A DNA stretch of 64,000 nucleotides, from NCBI RefSeq assembly GCF_008929045.1, contig NZ_VFAH01000013.1, positions 108,390-172,389 on the forward strand, given 5' to 3'. Under the pieces are notes generated by a model, which saw nothing but the letters and a program-made list of their open reading frames with translations, was not told the origin of the DNA and did no database searches. This document shows, one piece after another, positions 1 to 9,778 of the stretch. The stretch is from Noviherbaspirillum aerium. Lineage in GTDB: Bacteria; Pseudomonadota; Gammaproteobacteria; Burkholderiales; Burkholderiaceae_D. The number at the start of each line of letters is the position of its first letter. The first letter of the stretch is position 1. The position numbers and the translations under genes were made by a program.

Positions 1-1232
1 ACCTTGTCATCGCCGCTCTTTTCAGCGGCAGGACGCCAGACTACCGAATCGCCTTCGAGGAAGGGTTCGGTGCAGTGGGCGCGCAAGCCTTGTCCGAGGA
101 TGGTGGTCACGTCGTCGTGCAGCAGGCCGGCGTCGAGCAGTTCGCGGATCACGAAACCGGTGCCGCCGGCCGCATGGAAATGGTTGACGTCCGCATCGCC
201 GTTGGGATAGATGCGTGCCAGCAGCGGCACCACGCCGGACAGTTCGTCGAAGTCGTTCCAGTCGATGACGATGCCGGCGGCGCGTGCCATCGCCACCAGG
301 TGCAGCGTATGGTTGGTGGAGCCGCCGGTGGCCAGCAGGGCCACGATCGCATTGGCGATGGACTTTTCATCGACCACGCGGCCGACCGGGATATAGGTCC
401 CGCCCTGCTCGCTGATTTCCACCGCCCGGCGTGCCGCAGCCGCGGTCAGGGCATCGCGCAGCGGCGTGCCGGGAGTGATGAAGGCGGTACCCGGAAGGTG
501 CAGTCCCATGACTTCCATCAGCATCTGGTTGCTGTTGGCGGTGCCGTAGAAGGTACAGGTGCCGGCGCTGTGATAGGACTGCGATTCCGATTCGAGCAGC
601 GCTTCGCGCCCCACCTTGCCTTGCGCATACAGCTGGCGCGTCTTGGCCTTTTCGGCATTGGAGATGCCGGTGGTCATCGGGCCGGCCGGAATGAAGACCG
701 CCGGCAGGTGGCCGAAGTGCAGCGCGCCGATCAGCAGGCCGGGCACGATCTTGTCGCATACGCCAAGATAGACCGCCGCGTCGAACATATTGTGCGACAG
801 GGCGATCGCGGTGGCCATTGCAATGGCGTCGCGCGAAAACAGCGACAATTCCATGCCGGGCTGGCCCTGGGTGACGCCGTCGCACATCGCCGGCGTGCCG
901 CCCGCGAATTGCGCAACCGCGCCGGCGGCGCGCACGGCCTCCTTGATGATGTGAGGGAAATGCTCGAAGGGCTGGTGCGCCGAGAGCATGTCGTTATACG
1001 CTGAAACGATGGCCACGGACGGCGCCTTCACCTGCTTCAGCATGAGCTTGTCGTTGGCGGGAAACGCCGCGAAACCATGCGCGAGGTTGGTACAGGCCAA
1101 TGCGCCGCGATGCACGCCCTTCTGGCGGGCCGCTTCGATTCTGGCGAGGTATGATGCGCGATACGGCGCGCTGCGCTGGATGATGCGGCGGGTGACCGCG
1201 TCAAGTACGGGATGTACGGATTGAAGTGACAT
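1..1232 (-). CDS. edd: Phosphogluconate dehydratase (partial, C-terminus beyond the left edge)
   Basis: Entner-Doudoroff enzyme that dehydrates 6-phosphogluconate to 2-keto-3-deoxy-6-phosphogluconate in the cytoplasm. About 410 residues are visible of a family length near 600. The reverse strand reads from an ATG at 1232 ([10 protein letters not shown]...) through blocks typical of the IlvD/Edd dehydratase family, including [19 protein letters not shown], a [14 protein letters not shown] segment and ATGGSTNHT. These hold Cys residues expected to ligand the Fe-S cluster. The gene is divergent from pgi, with a HexR-like box 22 bases before its start. The rest of the gene, and probably eda, lies outside the window. 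Confidence 0.95.
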   Translation of the reverse strand, partial: MSLQSVHPVLDAVTRRIIQRSAPYRASYLARIEAARQKGVHRGALACTNLAHGFAAFPANDKLMLKQVKAPSVAIVSAYNDMLSAHQPFEHFPHIIKEAVRAAGAVAQFAGGTPAMCDGVTQGQPGMELSLFSRDAIAMATAIALSHNMFDAAVYLGVCDKIVPGLLIGALHFGHLPAVFIPAGPMTTGISNAEKAKTRQLYAQGKVGREALLESESQSYHSAGTCTFYGTANSNQMLMEVMGLHLPGTAFITPGTPLRDALTAAAARRAVEISEQGGTYIPVGRVVDEKSIANAIVALLATGGSTNHTLHLVAMARAAGIVIDWNDFDELSGVVPLLARIYPNGDADVNHFHAAGGTGFVIRELLDAGLLHDDVTTILGQGLRAHCTEPFLEGDSVVWRPAAEKSGDDK

Positions 1233-1253
1233 ATTCGAATTCCACTGTGTTTT

Positions 1254-1268
1254 TGAAATTTTACTACA
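1254..1268 (-). promoter_or_regulatory. HexR-like operator upstream of edd
   Basis: The reverse strand reads TGTAGTAAAATTTCA, close to the HexR consensus TGTARTAAAATTACA as I recall it. It starts 22 bases upstream of the edd ATG. A TAAAAT hexamer that could serve as the -10 lies inside it. HexR is encoded at 4770-5639, so local autoregulation of the pathway is plausible. The assignment is by consensus only. Confidence 0.6.
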
Positions 1269-1400
1269 AAATTTCTTGCCGCGCTGCCGGTTCGATCGAA
1301 GGCCCGCCCCTCCCCTGGAAAACCACTGCAGGCGACCAACACGCACTTTCGAAGGACGTCACTGAGAAAACTCAAGGGCCAGTTGAGTACTTGGCAATTC

Positions 1401-1415
1401 TGTAGTGAATTTACC
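1401..1415 (+). promoter_or_regulatory. HexR-like operator upstream of pgi
   Basis: TGTAGTGAATTTACC matches the HexR consensus at most positions and lies 62 bases before the pgi ATG, just upstream of a -10-like TATAGT at 1427-1432. Together with the edd-side box it brackets the divergent promoter region. No convincing -35 was found. Confidence 0.6.
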
Positions 1416-1477
1416 AAAAAGTATTGTATAGTTGGACGCCACGATTCCTTCAGCTCTTTGTTTGCCTCGGACCGCCC

Positions 1478-3136
1478 ATGCATCAGAACGCACTTACGGA
1501 AACTCCCGCATTTCAAGCATTGATCCGCCATCAGGCCGAAGCCGGCCAATGGCAGCTGCGCGACCTCTTCTCACGCCAGCAAGACCGCTTTTCCCGCTAC
1601 TCCGTCGAAGCGGCGGGCCTTTTCCTCGACTACTCGAAGAACCGCATCGACGACACCACGCTGTCGCTGCTGATGGATCTCGCCAGGGAGCGAGGCGTCG
1701 AAGCGCGCCGCGACGCGATGTTCAGCGGGGAAAGAATCAACAATACGGAAAACCGCTCCGTGCTGCACACCGCACTGCGGGCGCCGCGCAGCAGCCGGCT
1801 GATCGTCAATGGACAAGATGCTGTTGCGGAGGTTCATGCGGTGCTCGATCGCATGGCGGCATTCGTCGAACGGGTGCGTTCCGGGCAATGGCGCGGACGC
1901 AGCGGCAAGACCATGACCGATGTGGTCAATATCGGCATCGGCGGTTCCGATCTCGGCCCGGAGATGGTGTGCCGCGCGCTGCGCTCCTTCGCGCACCCTG
2001 GTCTGTCCTTTCATTTCGTTGCCAATGTCGACGGCCATGACCTCGATGCCGTGTTGTCGAAGCTCAATCCCGAGACAACGCTGTTCATTGTTGCATCGAA
2101 GACCTTCACCACGCGGGAAACCATGATGAATGCGCAGTCCGCCCGCGCATGGTTCCTGAAAACCGGCAGCGAGGCCGAGCTGGCGAAACATTTCGTCGCG
2201 GTATCGACCAATACGGATGCGGTCCGCGGTTTCGGCATTGACCCCGACAACATGTTTCCTTTCTGGGACTGGGTCGGCGGCCGCTACTCCGTCTGGTCGG
2301 CGATCGGTCTGCCGGTCGCGCTGGCGGTCGGCTTCGACAATTTCCGCCAGTTCCTCGACGGCGCCCATGCGATGGACCGGCATTTCCAGAGCGCGCCGCT
2401 GGAAAGCAACATGCCGGTACTGCTGGCGATGATAGGCATCTGGTATCGCAATGTCTTCCATAGCGGCTCCATCTCGATCGCGCCCTACCACCAGGATCTC
2501 GGCCAGTTCGCCGCCTACCTCCAGCAGCTCGACATGGAGAGCAACGGCAAGCGCGTTTCCCGTTCCGGCCAGGCGCTGCAGGAGGAGACCGGCCCGGTGG
2601 TCTGGGGCGATGTCGGCACCAACGGCCAGCATGCCTATTTCCAGCTGCTGCACCAGGGCACCGACATCGTCCCGGTTGATTTCATTGCCGCATTGAAGCC
2701 GACGCACGCCCTTCCCGGCCATCATGCGGTGCTGCTCGCCAACTGCTTCGCCCAGTCGGAAGCCTTCATGCTCGGCAAGAATGCCGACGAAGTGCGCGCC
2801 GAACTGAAGGCGCAGAACCTGCCCGAAGAACAGATTGCCGCGCTGCTGCCGCACAAGGTCTTCCCCGGCAACCGCCCGAGCAATACCATCCTGATGGAAT
2901 CGCTGACGCCGGCCACGCTCGGCGCGCTGATCGCACTCTACGAACACAAGGTGTTCGTCCAGGGCGTGATCTGGGACATCAACAGTTTTGACCAGTGGGG
3001 CGTGGAGCTCGGCAAGGTGCTGGCCAAGAATATCGAACCGGAAATCAACGGCGCTCCGCGGCCGGAGGCGCATGACAGCTCGACCAACGGCCTGATCGCG
3101 CGCGCGCGGGCGGCATTGTCGCCCTTGTCATCATGA
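1478..3136 (+). CDS. pgi: Glucose-6-phosphate isomerase
   Basis: Interconverts glucose 6-phosphate and fructose 6-phosphate. The 552-residue product matches the usual bacterial length near 550. GIGGSDLGP occurs near residue 152, the substrate-binding [10 protein letters not shown] near 353, and [13 protein letters not shown] near 375, all PGI signatures. I chose the ATG at 1478 ([10 protein letters not shown]...) because the TTG 54 bases upstream falls in the promoter region. It is the first gene of a pgi-zwf-hexR-tal run, all on the plus strand. Confidence 0.95.
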   Translation: MHQNALTETPAFQALIRHQAEAGQWQLRDLFSRQQDRFSRYSVEAAGLFLDYSKNRIDDTTLSLLMDLARERGVEARRDAMFSGERINNTENRSVLHTALRAPRSSRLIVNGQDAVAEVHAVLDRMAAFVERVRSGQWRGRSGKTMTDVVNIGIGGSDLGPEMVCRALRSFAHPGLSFHFVANVDGHDLDAVLSKLNPETTLFIVASKTFTTRETMMNAQSARAWFLKTGSEAELAKHFVAVSTNTDAVRGFGIDPDNMFPFWDWVGGRYSVWSAIGLPVALAVGFDNFRQFLDGAHAMDRHFQSAPLESNMPVLLAMIGIWYRNVFHSGSISIAPYHQDLGQFAAYLQQLDMESNGKRVSRSGQALQEETGPVVWGDVGTNGQHAYFQLLHQGTDIVPVDFIAALKPTHALPGHHAVLLANCFAQSEAFMLGKNADEVRAELKAQNLPEEQIAALLPHKVFPGNRPSNTILMESLTPATLGALIALYEHKVFVQGVIWDINSFDQWGVELGKVLAKNIEPEINGAPRPEAHDSSTNGLIARARAALSPLSS

Positions 3137-3276
3137 TGGCGCCCTGACGGCGGCAAGGCGCATGTCGGCGCATCGGCAAATCAAGCGAATGCGGGACAAG
3201 CCAGCCATACTCACCTTATTCTCACTTCTTTCGATAACGGTCCAGCCGGCTTGCGCCGGCGACCCTGGTTCCCATC

Positions 3277-4755
3277 ATGGCACTTTCCGATTTTGATCTG
3301 GTCCTGTTCGGCGGCAGCGGCGACCTTTCCATGCGCAAGCTCCTGCCGGCGCTCTACAACCGCGACTGCGCCAACAGCCTGCCGCCGACCGCGCGCATCA
3401 TCTGCGTCGGCAGGAATCCATGGAGCCGGGAGGAATTCCTCGACGCCATGGAGCAGAACGCCCGGCCGCACGTCGCCTCGGGCAATCCCGATCAGGCCGT
3501 ATGGGAACGTTTCCGCAACCGCATCAGTTACGTGTCGCTCGACGCCGCCGATGCCGCCACTTACGCGGCGCTGAAGTCGGCCTTGCGCGATGGCCCCGAT
3601 GATGGCGGGATCGTGCGGGTGTTCTACCTTGCCATGCCGCCCAGCCTGTTCGCAACCATCTGCCGGAATCTCAAGGAAGCGGGCCTGGCCAGCGCCAATT
3701 CCCGCGTGGTGCTGGAAAAACCGCTGGGACGCGACCTCGCCAGCGCCCGCCAGATCAACCGCGAAGTGGGACAGGTCTTCTCCGAATCGCAGATCTACCG
3801 CATCGATCACTACCTCGGCAAGGAAACCGTGCAGAATCTGCTGGCGCTGCGCTTCGGCAATGTGCTGTTCGAGCCGCTCTGGCGGCGTGAATGGATTTCG
3901 GATGTGCAGATCACCATCGCCGAAGAACTCGGCGTCGGCAATCGCCTTGATTATTACGATACGGCAGGCGCGCTGCGCGACATGCTGCAGAACCATTTGC
4001 TGCAGCTGCTGTGCATCGTAGCCATGGAACCGCCGGTGTCGGCCTCGGCGGACGCGGTGCGCGACGAAAAGCTGAAGGTGCTGCGCTCGCTCAAGCGTTT
4101 TACGCCCTACACGCTGGCGCAGGACGTGGTGCGCGGCCAGTACCGCTCCGGCCACGTCAACGGCGTCGCCGTGCCCGGCTACCGCAAGGAGCCCAATGCC
4201 AATCCGGAATCCCGCACCGAAACCTTCGTGGCGCTCAAGGCCGAGATCGATACCTGGCGCTGGGCCGGCGTGCCCTTCTATCTGCGCACCGGCAAGCGCA
4301 TGGCCGACCAGCTGGCGGAAATCGTGGTGCGTTTCAAGAAGATTCCGGCGTCGATCTTCGCGCGGCCCAACAGCAGTTTCCAGCCCAACAGCCTGCTGAT
4401 CCGACTGCAGCCGGAAGAGGAACTGCAATTGCAGCTGATGGCAAAGACACCGGGCGACGGCATGCGCCTGCGACCGGTGGAACTGGAAATGGATTTCCGG
4501 GAAACCTTCAAGATGCCGCGCATGGATGCCTACGAACGCCTGCTGCTCGACGTGCTGCGCGGCCAGCTGACGCTGTTCATGCGCAGCGACGAACTGGAAG
4601 CCGCATGGGAATGGGTTGAACCGATACTGGATTACTGGGAACATGAAGGGGACGAGCCCGTGCCCTATACTGCAGGAACCTGGGGCCCGGCCGCGGCAAG
4701 CGCGCTGGTAGCCCGCGACGGCCTGCAATGGCGCGAAGAATCGATACCTGAATGA
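3277..4755 (+). CDS. zwf: Glucose-6-phosphate 1-dehydrogenase
   Basis: Oxidises glucose 6-phosphate to 6-phosphogluconolactone, feeding the Entner-Doudoroff and pentose phosphate routes. The 492-residue protein begins with the nucleotide-binding GGSGDLS motif (residues 12-18) and has the active-site block RIDHYLGKE from residue 175. It lies 140 bases after pgi and 14 bases before hexR, so co-transcription is likely. No HexR-like box was seen in the pgi-zwf gap, which holds only a short GCCGGC inverted repeat near 3245-3260. Confidence 0.96.
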   Translation: MALSDFDLVLFGGSGDLSMRKLLPALYNRDCANSLPPTARIICVGRNPWSREEFLDAMEQNARPHVASGNPDQAVWERFRNRISYVSLDAADAATYAALKSALRDGPDDGGIVRVFYLAMPPSLFATICRNLKEAGLASANSRVVLEKPLGRDLASARQINREVGQVFSESQIYRIDHYLGKETVQNLLALRFGNVLFEPLWRREWISDVQITIAEELGVGNRLDYYDTAGALRDMLQNHLLQLLCIVAMEPPVSASADAVRDEKLKVLRSLKRFTPYTLAQDVVRGQYRSGHVNGVAVPGYRKEPNANPESRTETFVALKAEIDTWRWAGVPFYLRTGKRMADQLAEIVVRFKKIPASIFARPNSSFQPNSLLIRLQPEEELQLQLMAKTPGDGMRLRPVELEMDFRETFKMPRMDAYERLLLDVLRGQLTLFMRSDELEAAWEWVEPILDYWEHEGDEPVPYTAGTWGPAAASALVARDGLQWREESIPE

Positions 4756-4769
4756 CACACTGACCAACC

Positions 4770-5639
4770 ATGCTGCTCGACTCCATCAGAACCCAGCTTG
4801 ACGCCCTGTCCAAGTCGGAAAAGAAGGTCGCGGTCGCGGTCCTGAAGAATCCCGACCTGGCGGTTTCGGGCAACATCACCGCGCTGGCCAAGAATGCGCA
4901 GGTGTCGGAACCGACGGTGGTGCGCTTCTGCCGGGCGCTGGGTTACGACGGCTGGCACGAGTTCAAGCTCAAGCTGGCGCAGACGCTGGCGCTGGCGCTG
5001 CCGAATGCCGATGAATCCATGCTGCAGGACGATCTTGCCGCGGACCTGGTCAACAAGATCTGCAGCCGCTCGATCAATACCCTGCTCGACCTGCGCAACA
5101 ACCTGCAGCCTGCCGCCATCGAAAAGGCGCTCGATCTGCTGTCGCGCTCCAACAAGATCGAATTCTGGGGCCAGGGCACGTCGGGCATCGTCGCCTCGGA
5201 CGCCCAGCACAAGTTCTTCCGCTCCGGCGTGCCGACGGTCGCTTATGCCGACCCGCACATCCACGCGATTTCCGCCGCCCTGCTCAAGAAAGGCGACACG
5301 GTGGTGGCCATTTCCCAGCGCGGCAACAGCACCGCGCTGCTGCACAGCGTGCAACTGGCGCGCCGCGTCGGCGCCGACGTGGTGGCGCTCACGCCCAGCG
5401 GCACGCCGCTGTCGGATCTGGCGACCGTGCTGGTGCCGATCGACCTGAGTTTCAACATCGATCCCTATACGCCGATTTCGGCACGCCTGGCGCATCTGGT
5501 CGTCATCGATATCCTTGCGGTCGGCCTGGCGCTCAAGGGCGGGCCGGAATTCCGCAAAAAGATGCAAAACGCGCAAAAGGCGCTGCAAAAACTGGACATG
5601 CAGTTCGATTCCTTCCTGCGCCATCCGCCCAAACTCTGA
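4770..5639 (+). CDS. hexR: RpiR-family transcriptional regulator HexR
   Basis: A 289-residue RpiR-type regulator: N-terminal helix-turn-helix (NITALAKNAQVSEPTVVRFC, about residues 33-52) and a C-terminal SIS sugar-phosphate-binding domain from about residue 125 (EFWGQGTSGIVASDA, then AISQRGNSTALL). In Proteobacteria HexR controls Zwf/Edd-type genes and is released from DNA by 2-keto-3-deoxy-6-phosphogluconate. Location between zwf and tal, and two HexR-like boxes in the edd-pgi spacer, support that role. Specificity is inferred from context and boxes. Confidence 0.9.
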   Translation: MLLDSIRTQLDALSKSEKKVAVAVLKNPDLAVSGNITALAKNAQVSEPTVVRFCRALGYDGWHEFKLKLAQTLALALPNADESMLQDDLAADLVNKICSRSINTLLDLRNNLQPAAIEKALDLLSRSNKIEFWGQGTSGIVASDAQHKFFRSGVPTVAYADPHIHAISAALLKKGDTVVAISQRGNSTALLHSVQLARRVGADVVALTPSGTPLSDLATVLVPIDLSFNIDPYTPISARLAHLVVIDILAVGLALKGGPEFRKKMQNAQKALQKLDMQFDSFLRHPPKL

Positions 5640-5741
5640 TCCCGGCAGTCTTGCTCGCAATATTGTCCTGACGCATGTCTAACCGCTGTCGCCCGATACG
5701 GTTATCATGCAGCTTTTCCGCCTGTCTTTTACCGGATTGCC

Positions 5742-6677
5742 ATGAACCAGCTTGAACAACTGAAGCAGCACACCACCATCGTTGCCGACACCGGCGATTT
5801 CCAGTCGATCCAGGCCTTTGCGCCGCGCGACGCCACCACCAATCCTTCGCTGATCCTGAAGGCGGTGCAGAAGGAAGAGTACCGGCACCTGCTGGAAAAG
5901 GCGGTCCGTGATCACGGCAGCAAGACCACCGGCGACATCATCGACAATATGCTGGTCGCGTTCGGCACCGAGATCCTGAAGATCATTCCCGGCCGTGTTT
6001 CCACCGAAACCGATGCCCGTCTGTCCTTCGATACCGAGGGCACCGTGGCCAAGGGCCGCGCGCTGATCGCGCTCTACGAAGCGGCAGGCATTGCGCGCGA
6101 GCGCATCCTGATCAAGATCGCCTCCACCTGGGAAGGCATCCGCGCCGCGGAAGTGCTGGAAAAGGAAGGCATCCGCTGCAACATGACGCTGCTGTTCGCG
6201 CTGCCCCAGGCGATTGCCTGCGCCGATGCGCAAGTCCAGCTGATTTCACCGTTCGTCGGCCGCATCTACGACTGGTACAAGAAATCGACCGGCCAGGAAT
6301 ACACCGGCGCCGACGATCCGGGCGTGCAATCGGTCAAGCGCATCTACAACTACTACCGCAAGTTCGGCTACAAGACCGAGGTCATGGGCGCCAGCTTCCG
6401 CAACACCTCGCAGATCACCGAACTGGCCGGCTGCGACCTGCTGACCATCAGCCCGGAACTGCTGCAGAAACTGGCCGACAGCGATGCGCCGGTGGCCCGC
6501 AAGCTCAGCCCGGAAGAGGCAAGCGGCGCCGACCTGCAAAAACTGACGCTGGATGAAAAAGCATTCCGCTTCATGCTCAATGAAGATGCGATGGGCACGG
6601 AAAAGCTGGCCGAAGGCATCCGCCAGTTCTGCGCCGACGCGGTCAAGCTGGAAAAGATGGTCGAGGCCCTGCGCTGA
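5742..6677 (+). CDS. tal: Transaldolase B
   Basis: Pentose phosphate enzyme that moves a dihydroxyacetone unit between sugar phosphates through a Schiff base. The 311-residue length suits the TalB class. [11 protein letters not shown] is at residues 31-41 and the Schiff-base Lys is K125 in KIASTW, followed by the [18 protein letters not shown] block. It is the last gene of the run and ends before a strong intrinsic terminator. Confidence 0.96.
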   Translation: MNQLEQLKQHTTIVADTGDFQSIQAFAPRDATTNPSLILKAVQKEEYRHLLEKAVRDHGSKTTGDIIDNMLVAFGTEILKIIPGRVSTETDARLSFDTEGTVAKGRALIALYEAAGIARERILIKIASTWEGIRAAEVLEKEGIRCNMTLLFALPQAIACADAQVQLISPFVGRIYDWYKKSTGQEYTGADDPGVQSVKRIYNYYRKFGYKTEVMGASFRNTSQITELAGCDLLTISPELLQKLADSDAPVARKLSPEEASGADLQKLTLDEKAFRFMLNEDAMGTEKLAEGIRQFCADAVKLEKMVEALR

Positions 6678-6710
6678 ACAAGCCAGTCCCGACAAGCTCC
6701 CAGTCCTGAG

Positions 6711-6740
6711 AAAAAGGCAGCCACATGGCTGCCTTTTTCT
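6711..6740 (+). terminator. Intrinsic terminator after tal
   Basis: A 12-bp perfect stem (AAAAAGGCAGCC / GGCTGCCTTTTT) with the loop ACAT and a T-rich 3' side. It starts 34 bases after the tal stop codon. Confidence 0.93.
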
Positions 6741-6803
6741 TGCCAGGTGCGTATTGATTTATCGGCAGTTATCCCCTTGCTCGGTCGCCCGCTCAATTGC
6801 ACA

Positions 6804-6977
6804 CTTGTACCAATCCCAAGTCATAACATGACAAATGAGATCGATGGATTTTTTCGCCTGGCGAGGCCGAGGTTGCAGACCAGGAATCCATAGCGGGCCA
6901 TGGATGACGAGTGCAACGCAGCCAGACGGAAAAAGACGCGGTCTCATGGCATGGAATGACTTGGGATTGGTATCAAG
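6804..6977. mobile_element. MITE-like palindromic element
   Basis: The ends carry a perfect 17-bp inverted repeat (TACCAATCCCAAGTCAT at 6808-6824, complement at 6956-6972), extending to CTTG at 6804 and CAAG at 6977 with a one-base indel. Similarity continues inward: CATGAC/ATGAG against CATGCC/ATGAG, then TTTTTTCGCCTGGC against TTTTTCCGTCTGGC, then GGTTGCA against CGTTGCA. The whole 174 bases therefore folds as one imperfect hairpin. No transposase is present. Its right arm contains the paiB stop codon. The remaining bases between the tal terminator and paiB hold nothing else I recognise. Confidence 0.65.
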
Positions 6978-7605
6978 CACCGCGCAGCGCGACCGCCTCC
7001 GCCATCGCCAGGGATGACTCTCCACCCTGCTCCTGCAAGCCGGCCTCCACGCTGGCACGATTGCGCTGCGGCTGGTTCTGGCTGACTTTCCATTTTCCCT
7101 GCAGCCGGGTGATCACGATTTCGATGCCGACGATCTGTTTCAGCAGCGTATCGATGAAGTCGGCGGGGGCGTCGCCAATGGCCCATGGCGCTTCCCTGCC
7201 CGCCTCATGTTTTGCACTCAGTCTTTCGAGGCATGCACGGACCCATTGAGGATCATCGATGGCACGCAAGTGCCCGTAGGCATGCACAACCATGTAGTTG
7301 TATGTCGGCACCACCTTGCCATGCTCTTTCTTGGTCGCGTAGAGCGATGGACTGATATAGGCCTGCGCTCCCTGGAACACGATCAGCGACTCGGTATGCG
7401 CATCCCGGCGCCAGACCGGATTGCTGCGCGCCACGTGGGCCTGCAGCGTCCCGAACGGAGAGCCGCCGGCAACGATGTCGAAGGGAATATGGTCGGCCTG
7501 CAAACCGTCCTCGCCAAGCATGACCAGCGTGCCGAGCGGATGTTGATGCACCAGCTGATGCATGACTTCGGTACGGGTTTCGGCGAACTGCGCAGGGACG
7601 TACAT
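6973..7605 (-). CDS. PaiB-family FMN-binding protein
   Basis: A 210-residue member of the PaiB/FMN-binding negative transcriptional regulator family. Starting blocks MYVPAQFAE and QHPLGTLVM, HIPFDIV, LQAHVARSNP, ISPSLYATKK and VVPTYNYMVVHAYG are typical. Family members have the split-barrel flavin fold; the Bacillus member affects sporulation and protease genes, but the role here is unknown. It starts 12 bases after the OsmC gene and has an AAAGGAAA ribosome site. Its TGA stop lies inside the terminal repeat of the palindromic element at 6804-6977, so the native 3' end may have been altered. Confidence 0.85.
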   Translation of the reverse strand: MYVPAQFAETRTEVMHQLVHQHPLGTLVMLGEDGLQADHIPFDIVAGGSPFGTLQAHVARSNPVWRRDAHTESLIVFQGAQAYISPSLYATKKEHGKVVPTYNYMVVHAYGHLRAIDDPQWVRACLERLSAKHEAGREAPWAIGDAPADFIDTLLKQIVGIEIVITRLQGKWKVSQNQPQRNRASVEAGLQEQGGESSLAMAEAVALRGA

Positions 7606-7617
7606 GACGGTTTCCTT

Positions 7618-8094
7618 TCAGGCCGCCGCGTTCAGCGGCGCCTCGATGACGATCTCGGTTTTCACGGAATTGGCGATAAAGCAGTCTTCATGCGCGCGGT
7701 GATGCATGCCGTCGACTTCCTCGGCGCTTGGCCGGCGTTCTCCGCCGAAATCGATGCGCGGACGCAGCGCCACGCGGGTCACCGCGACGCGGCCTTCGGC
7801 ATTTTTCTGCATCACGCCGACCGCCTGGTCGACATAGCGGTCCACCACGAAACCGGCCTTGCCCGCGATCCACAGGAAAGTCAGCATGTGGCAGCTGGAT
7901 ATGGCGGCGACGAAAGCCTCTTCCGGATCGACCGCGGCTGCCACCGACATCGGCTCGGGCACCACGGAAGGAGAAGAAGATGCAGGCACTTCCACGCCGC
8001 CGTCGAAGCTCCAGCGGTGGCCCCGGCTATAGCGGTTGTCCGTGAATTTTTCCTGCCCCCGTTCCCAGGCGATGGTTGCTTCATAGGTATGCAT
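7618..8094 (-). CDS. OsmC-family peroxiredoxin-like protein
   Basis: A 158-residue OsmC/Ohr-superfamily protein, a thiol peroxidase family acting on organic hydroperoxides. Both expected cysteines are visible, in SSCHMLTFLW and in HEDCFIANSVKTEI near the C-terminus. I used the ATG at 8094 (MHTYEATIAWERG...) because AAGGAG sits just ahead of it; an upstream ATG at 8139 lacks this. It probably forms an operon with the PaiB gene downstream and is divergent from a MocR-type regulator. Subfamily (OsmC versus YhfA-like) is uncertain. Confidence 0.87.
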   Translation of the reverse strand: MHTYEATIAWERGQEKFTDNRYSRGHRWSFDGGVEVPASSSPSVVPEPMSVAAAVDPEEAFVAAISSCHMLTFLWIAGKAGFVVDRYVDQAVGVMQKNAEGRVAVTRVALRPRIDFGGERRPSAEEVDGMHHRAHEDCFIANSVKTEIVIEAPLNAAA

Positions 8095-8169
8095 GCTTGG
8101 CTCCTTGTGTTCCTGTGTCCTTGTACAAAATGTCCGCATAGCTTATGGCCAAACTTGGCTTTCTTAAAG

Positions 8170-8200
8170 TACCAATAAATGGTAATTTCGAAATACCAAT
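8170..8200. promoter_or_regulatory. Candidate MocR operator between OsmC gene and regulator
   Basis: The divergent spacer has TACCAAT twice in direct orientation (8170-8176 and 8194-8200, 24 bp apart). TGGTA at 8180-8184 makes an inverted repeat with the first copy, and TTTCGAAA lies between. MocR/PdxR regulators often bind direct repeats with one inverted half-site. Binding is inferred. Confidence 0.4.
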
Positions 8201-8215
8201 TTCCGGACTCGCGCC

Positions 8216-9778
8216 ATGCACTTCGCTCAATCGCTCGCCGCGCTGCAACTCGATGCACAATCTGCAACTCCCCTGTTCCGCCAGCTATACGATGGGATCA
8301 AGCAATCCATCCTCGCCGGCAAGCTGGGTTCCGGCACGCAATTGCCGCCCACGCGCGAATTGGCATTGCTGTGCGGGGTATCCAGGCAAACCGTGCTCAA
8401 TGCCTATTCGCAGCTGATGGCCGAAGGCTACTTGTCGGGAACGGTAGGCAGGGGCACCTTCGTCAGCGCCAGCCTGCCGCTGCAGGCGCAGAAGCATGTG
8501 GCTGCGAGCAGCCTGCAGGCGATGCGTCCGCTATCGGCGCGCGGACAGCGCTTCACCGGCATGCAGGCGCAGCTTCCCTTTCACCAGGGTCCGCCGCGGG
8601 CTTTCCGCATCGGCATGCCGGGCCTCGATGTTTTTCCCTTTGATGTATGGGGAAGACTGGAAGCGCGCCGCTGGCGCAAGCCGCCGCATGAACTCGGATA
8701 TGGCGATCCCGCCGGCTACCGTCCCCTGCGCGAAGCACTGGCGGGTTACCTTCGCGCCGCCCGGGGCGTGCAGTGTTCGGCGGAACAGATCATCATCACG
8801 TCCGGTTCGCAGCAGGCGGTTTACCTGATTGCCTCGATGCTGCTGGCAGCGGGCGACCAGGCGTGGGTGGAAGAGCCGGGTTACCGCGGCATCAATGCTT
8901 CGCTGCATGCCGCCGAGGCGACGGTCTGCCCGGTGGCCGTCGATGCCGAGGGGATGGTCGTGTCGCACGGCATGAGCGCGTATCCGCAGGCCAGGCTGGT
9001 CTATGTCACGCCAACCCATCAGCTGCCGCTCGGCATGACCATGAGCCTGCCGCGCCGGCTGGAACTGCTGGCCTGGGCTGCCGCCAGCAAGTCCTGGGTG
9101 ATCGAAGACGATTACGACAGCGAATACCGCTATACCGGCCCGCCGCTGGCATCACTGCAAAGCCTCGACAAGACCGGCTGCGTGATCTACGTCGGCACCT
9201 TGTCGAAGGTGCTGTTTCCCGGCCTGCGCCTCGGCTATATCGTCGCGCCGCCGGCGCTGGCGGAAGCCTTCGCGCAGGGCAAGGCCATCATCGACCGCCA
9301 TGCGCCGCTGGTGCCGCAGGCGGTGTTGGCCGATTTCATCATGGAAGGCCATTTCGGCCGCCATATCAAGCGCACCCGCGAAGTCTATGCCGAACGGCGA
9401 TCGGCGCTGATGCAGGCAATTGATGCCCGGCTGGCCGACCGGTTAAGCATAGGCATCACCGATACCGGGCTTCATCTGCCGGTCATGTTCCGCCAGCAGT
9501 GCAACGATGAAGCCGTTGCCCGCAACGCGCTGGAGCATGGCCTGGAAATACGTGCCCTGTCGCATTTCTATAATGCGGCCCCGGCGGACATCCCGCAGCC
9601 GAGGGCATGCGGCATGCTGCTGGGTTTTGCCGCCATCCCGCCCGAGGACATCAGGCGCGGCGCGGCCGCATTGGAGACGCTGCTGGATGAATTCCATGCG
9701 GACAGCAAGGGAAAATACAAGGGGAACCAAGCGAAGGCATGCATGGATGCCTTCCGTGGTGGTGCGGCGATCGGGTGA
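8216..9778 (+). CDS. MocR/PdxR-type regulator (GntR HTH fused to aminotransferase-like domain)
   Basis: A 520-residue chimeric regulator. The N-terminal winged helix of GntR type covers about residues 15-85 (PLFRQLYDGIKQSILAGKL, LPPTRELA, GVSRQTVLNAYSQLMAEGY). A fold-type I aminotransferase domain follows (SGSQQAVYL, EEPGYRG, TPTHQLPLG, DDYDSEYRY) with the PLP-lysine context YVGTLSKVLFPGLRLGY. Such proteins sense PLP or amino-compound adducts. It is divergent from the OsmC-PaiB pair with 121 bases between starts, so these are the most likely targets. The effector is not predictable from sequence alone. Confidence 0.9.
   Translation: MHFAQSLAALQLDAQSATPLFRQLYDGIKQSILAGKLGSGTQLPPTRELALLCGVSRQTVLNAYSQLMAEGYLSGTVGRGTFVSASLPLQAQKHVAASSLQAMRPLSARGQRFTGMQAQLPFHQGPPRAFRIGMPGLDVFPFDVWGRLEARRWRKPPHELGYGDPAGYRPLREALAGYLRAARGVQCSAEQIIITSGSQQAVYLIASMLLAAGDQAWVEEPGYRGINASLHAAEATVCPVAVDAEGMVVSHGMSAYPQARLVYVTPTHQLPLGMTMSLPRRLELLAWAAASKSWVIEDDYDSEYRYTGPPLASLQSLDKTGCVIYVGTLSKVLFPGLRLGYIVAPPALAEAFAQGKAIIDRHAPLVPQAVLADFIMEGHFGRHIKRTREVYAERRSALMQAIDARLADRLSIGITDTGLHLPVMFRQQCNDEAVARNALEHGLEIRALSHFYNAAPADIPQPRACGMLLGFAAIPPEDIRRGAAALETLLDEFHADSKGKYKGNQAKACMDAFRGGAAIG

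Noticed and set aside
1571..3073. 500-codon reverse frame inside pgi, and similar long frames opposite zwf (3211-4767), caiB (13560-14762), dnaX (17106-18608), glyA (37557-38780) and dadA (61561-62952)
   Set aside because: All are antisense shadows of recognisable genes with low-complexity Arg/Gln/His/Ala-rich translations.
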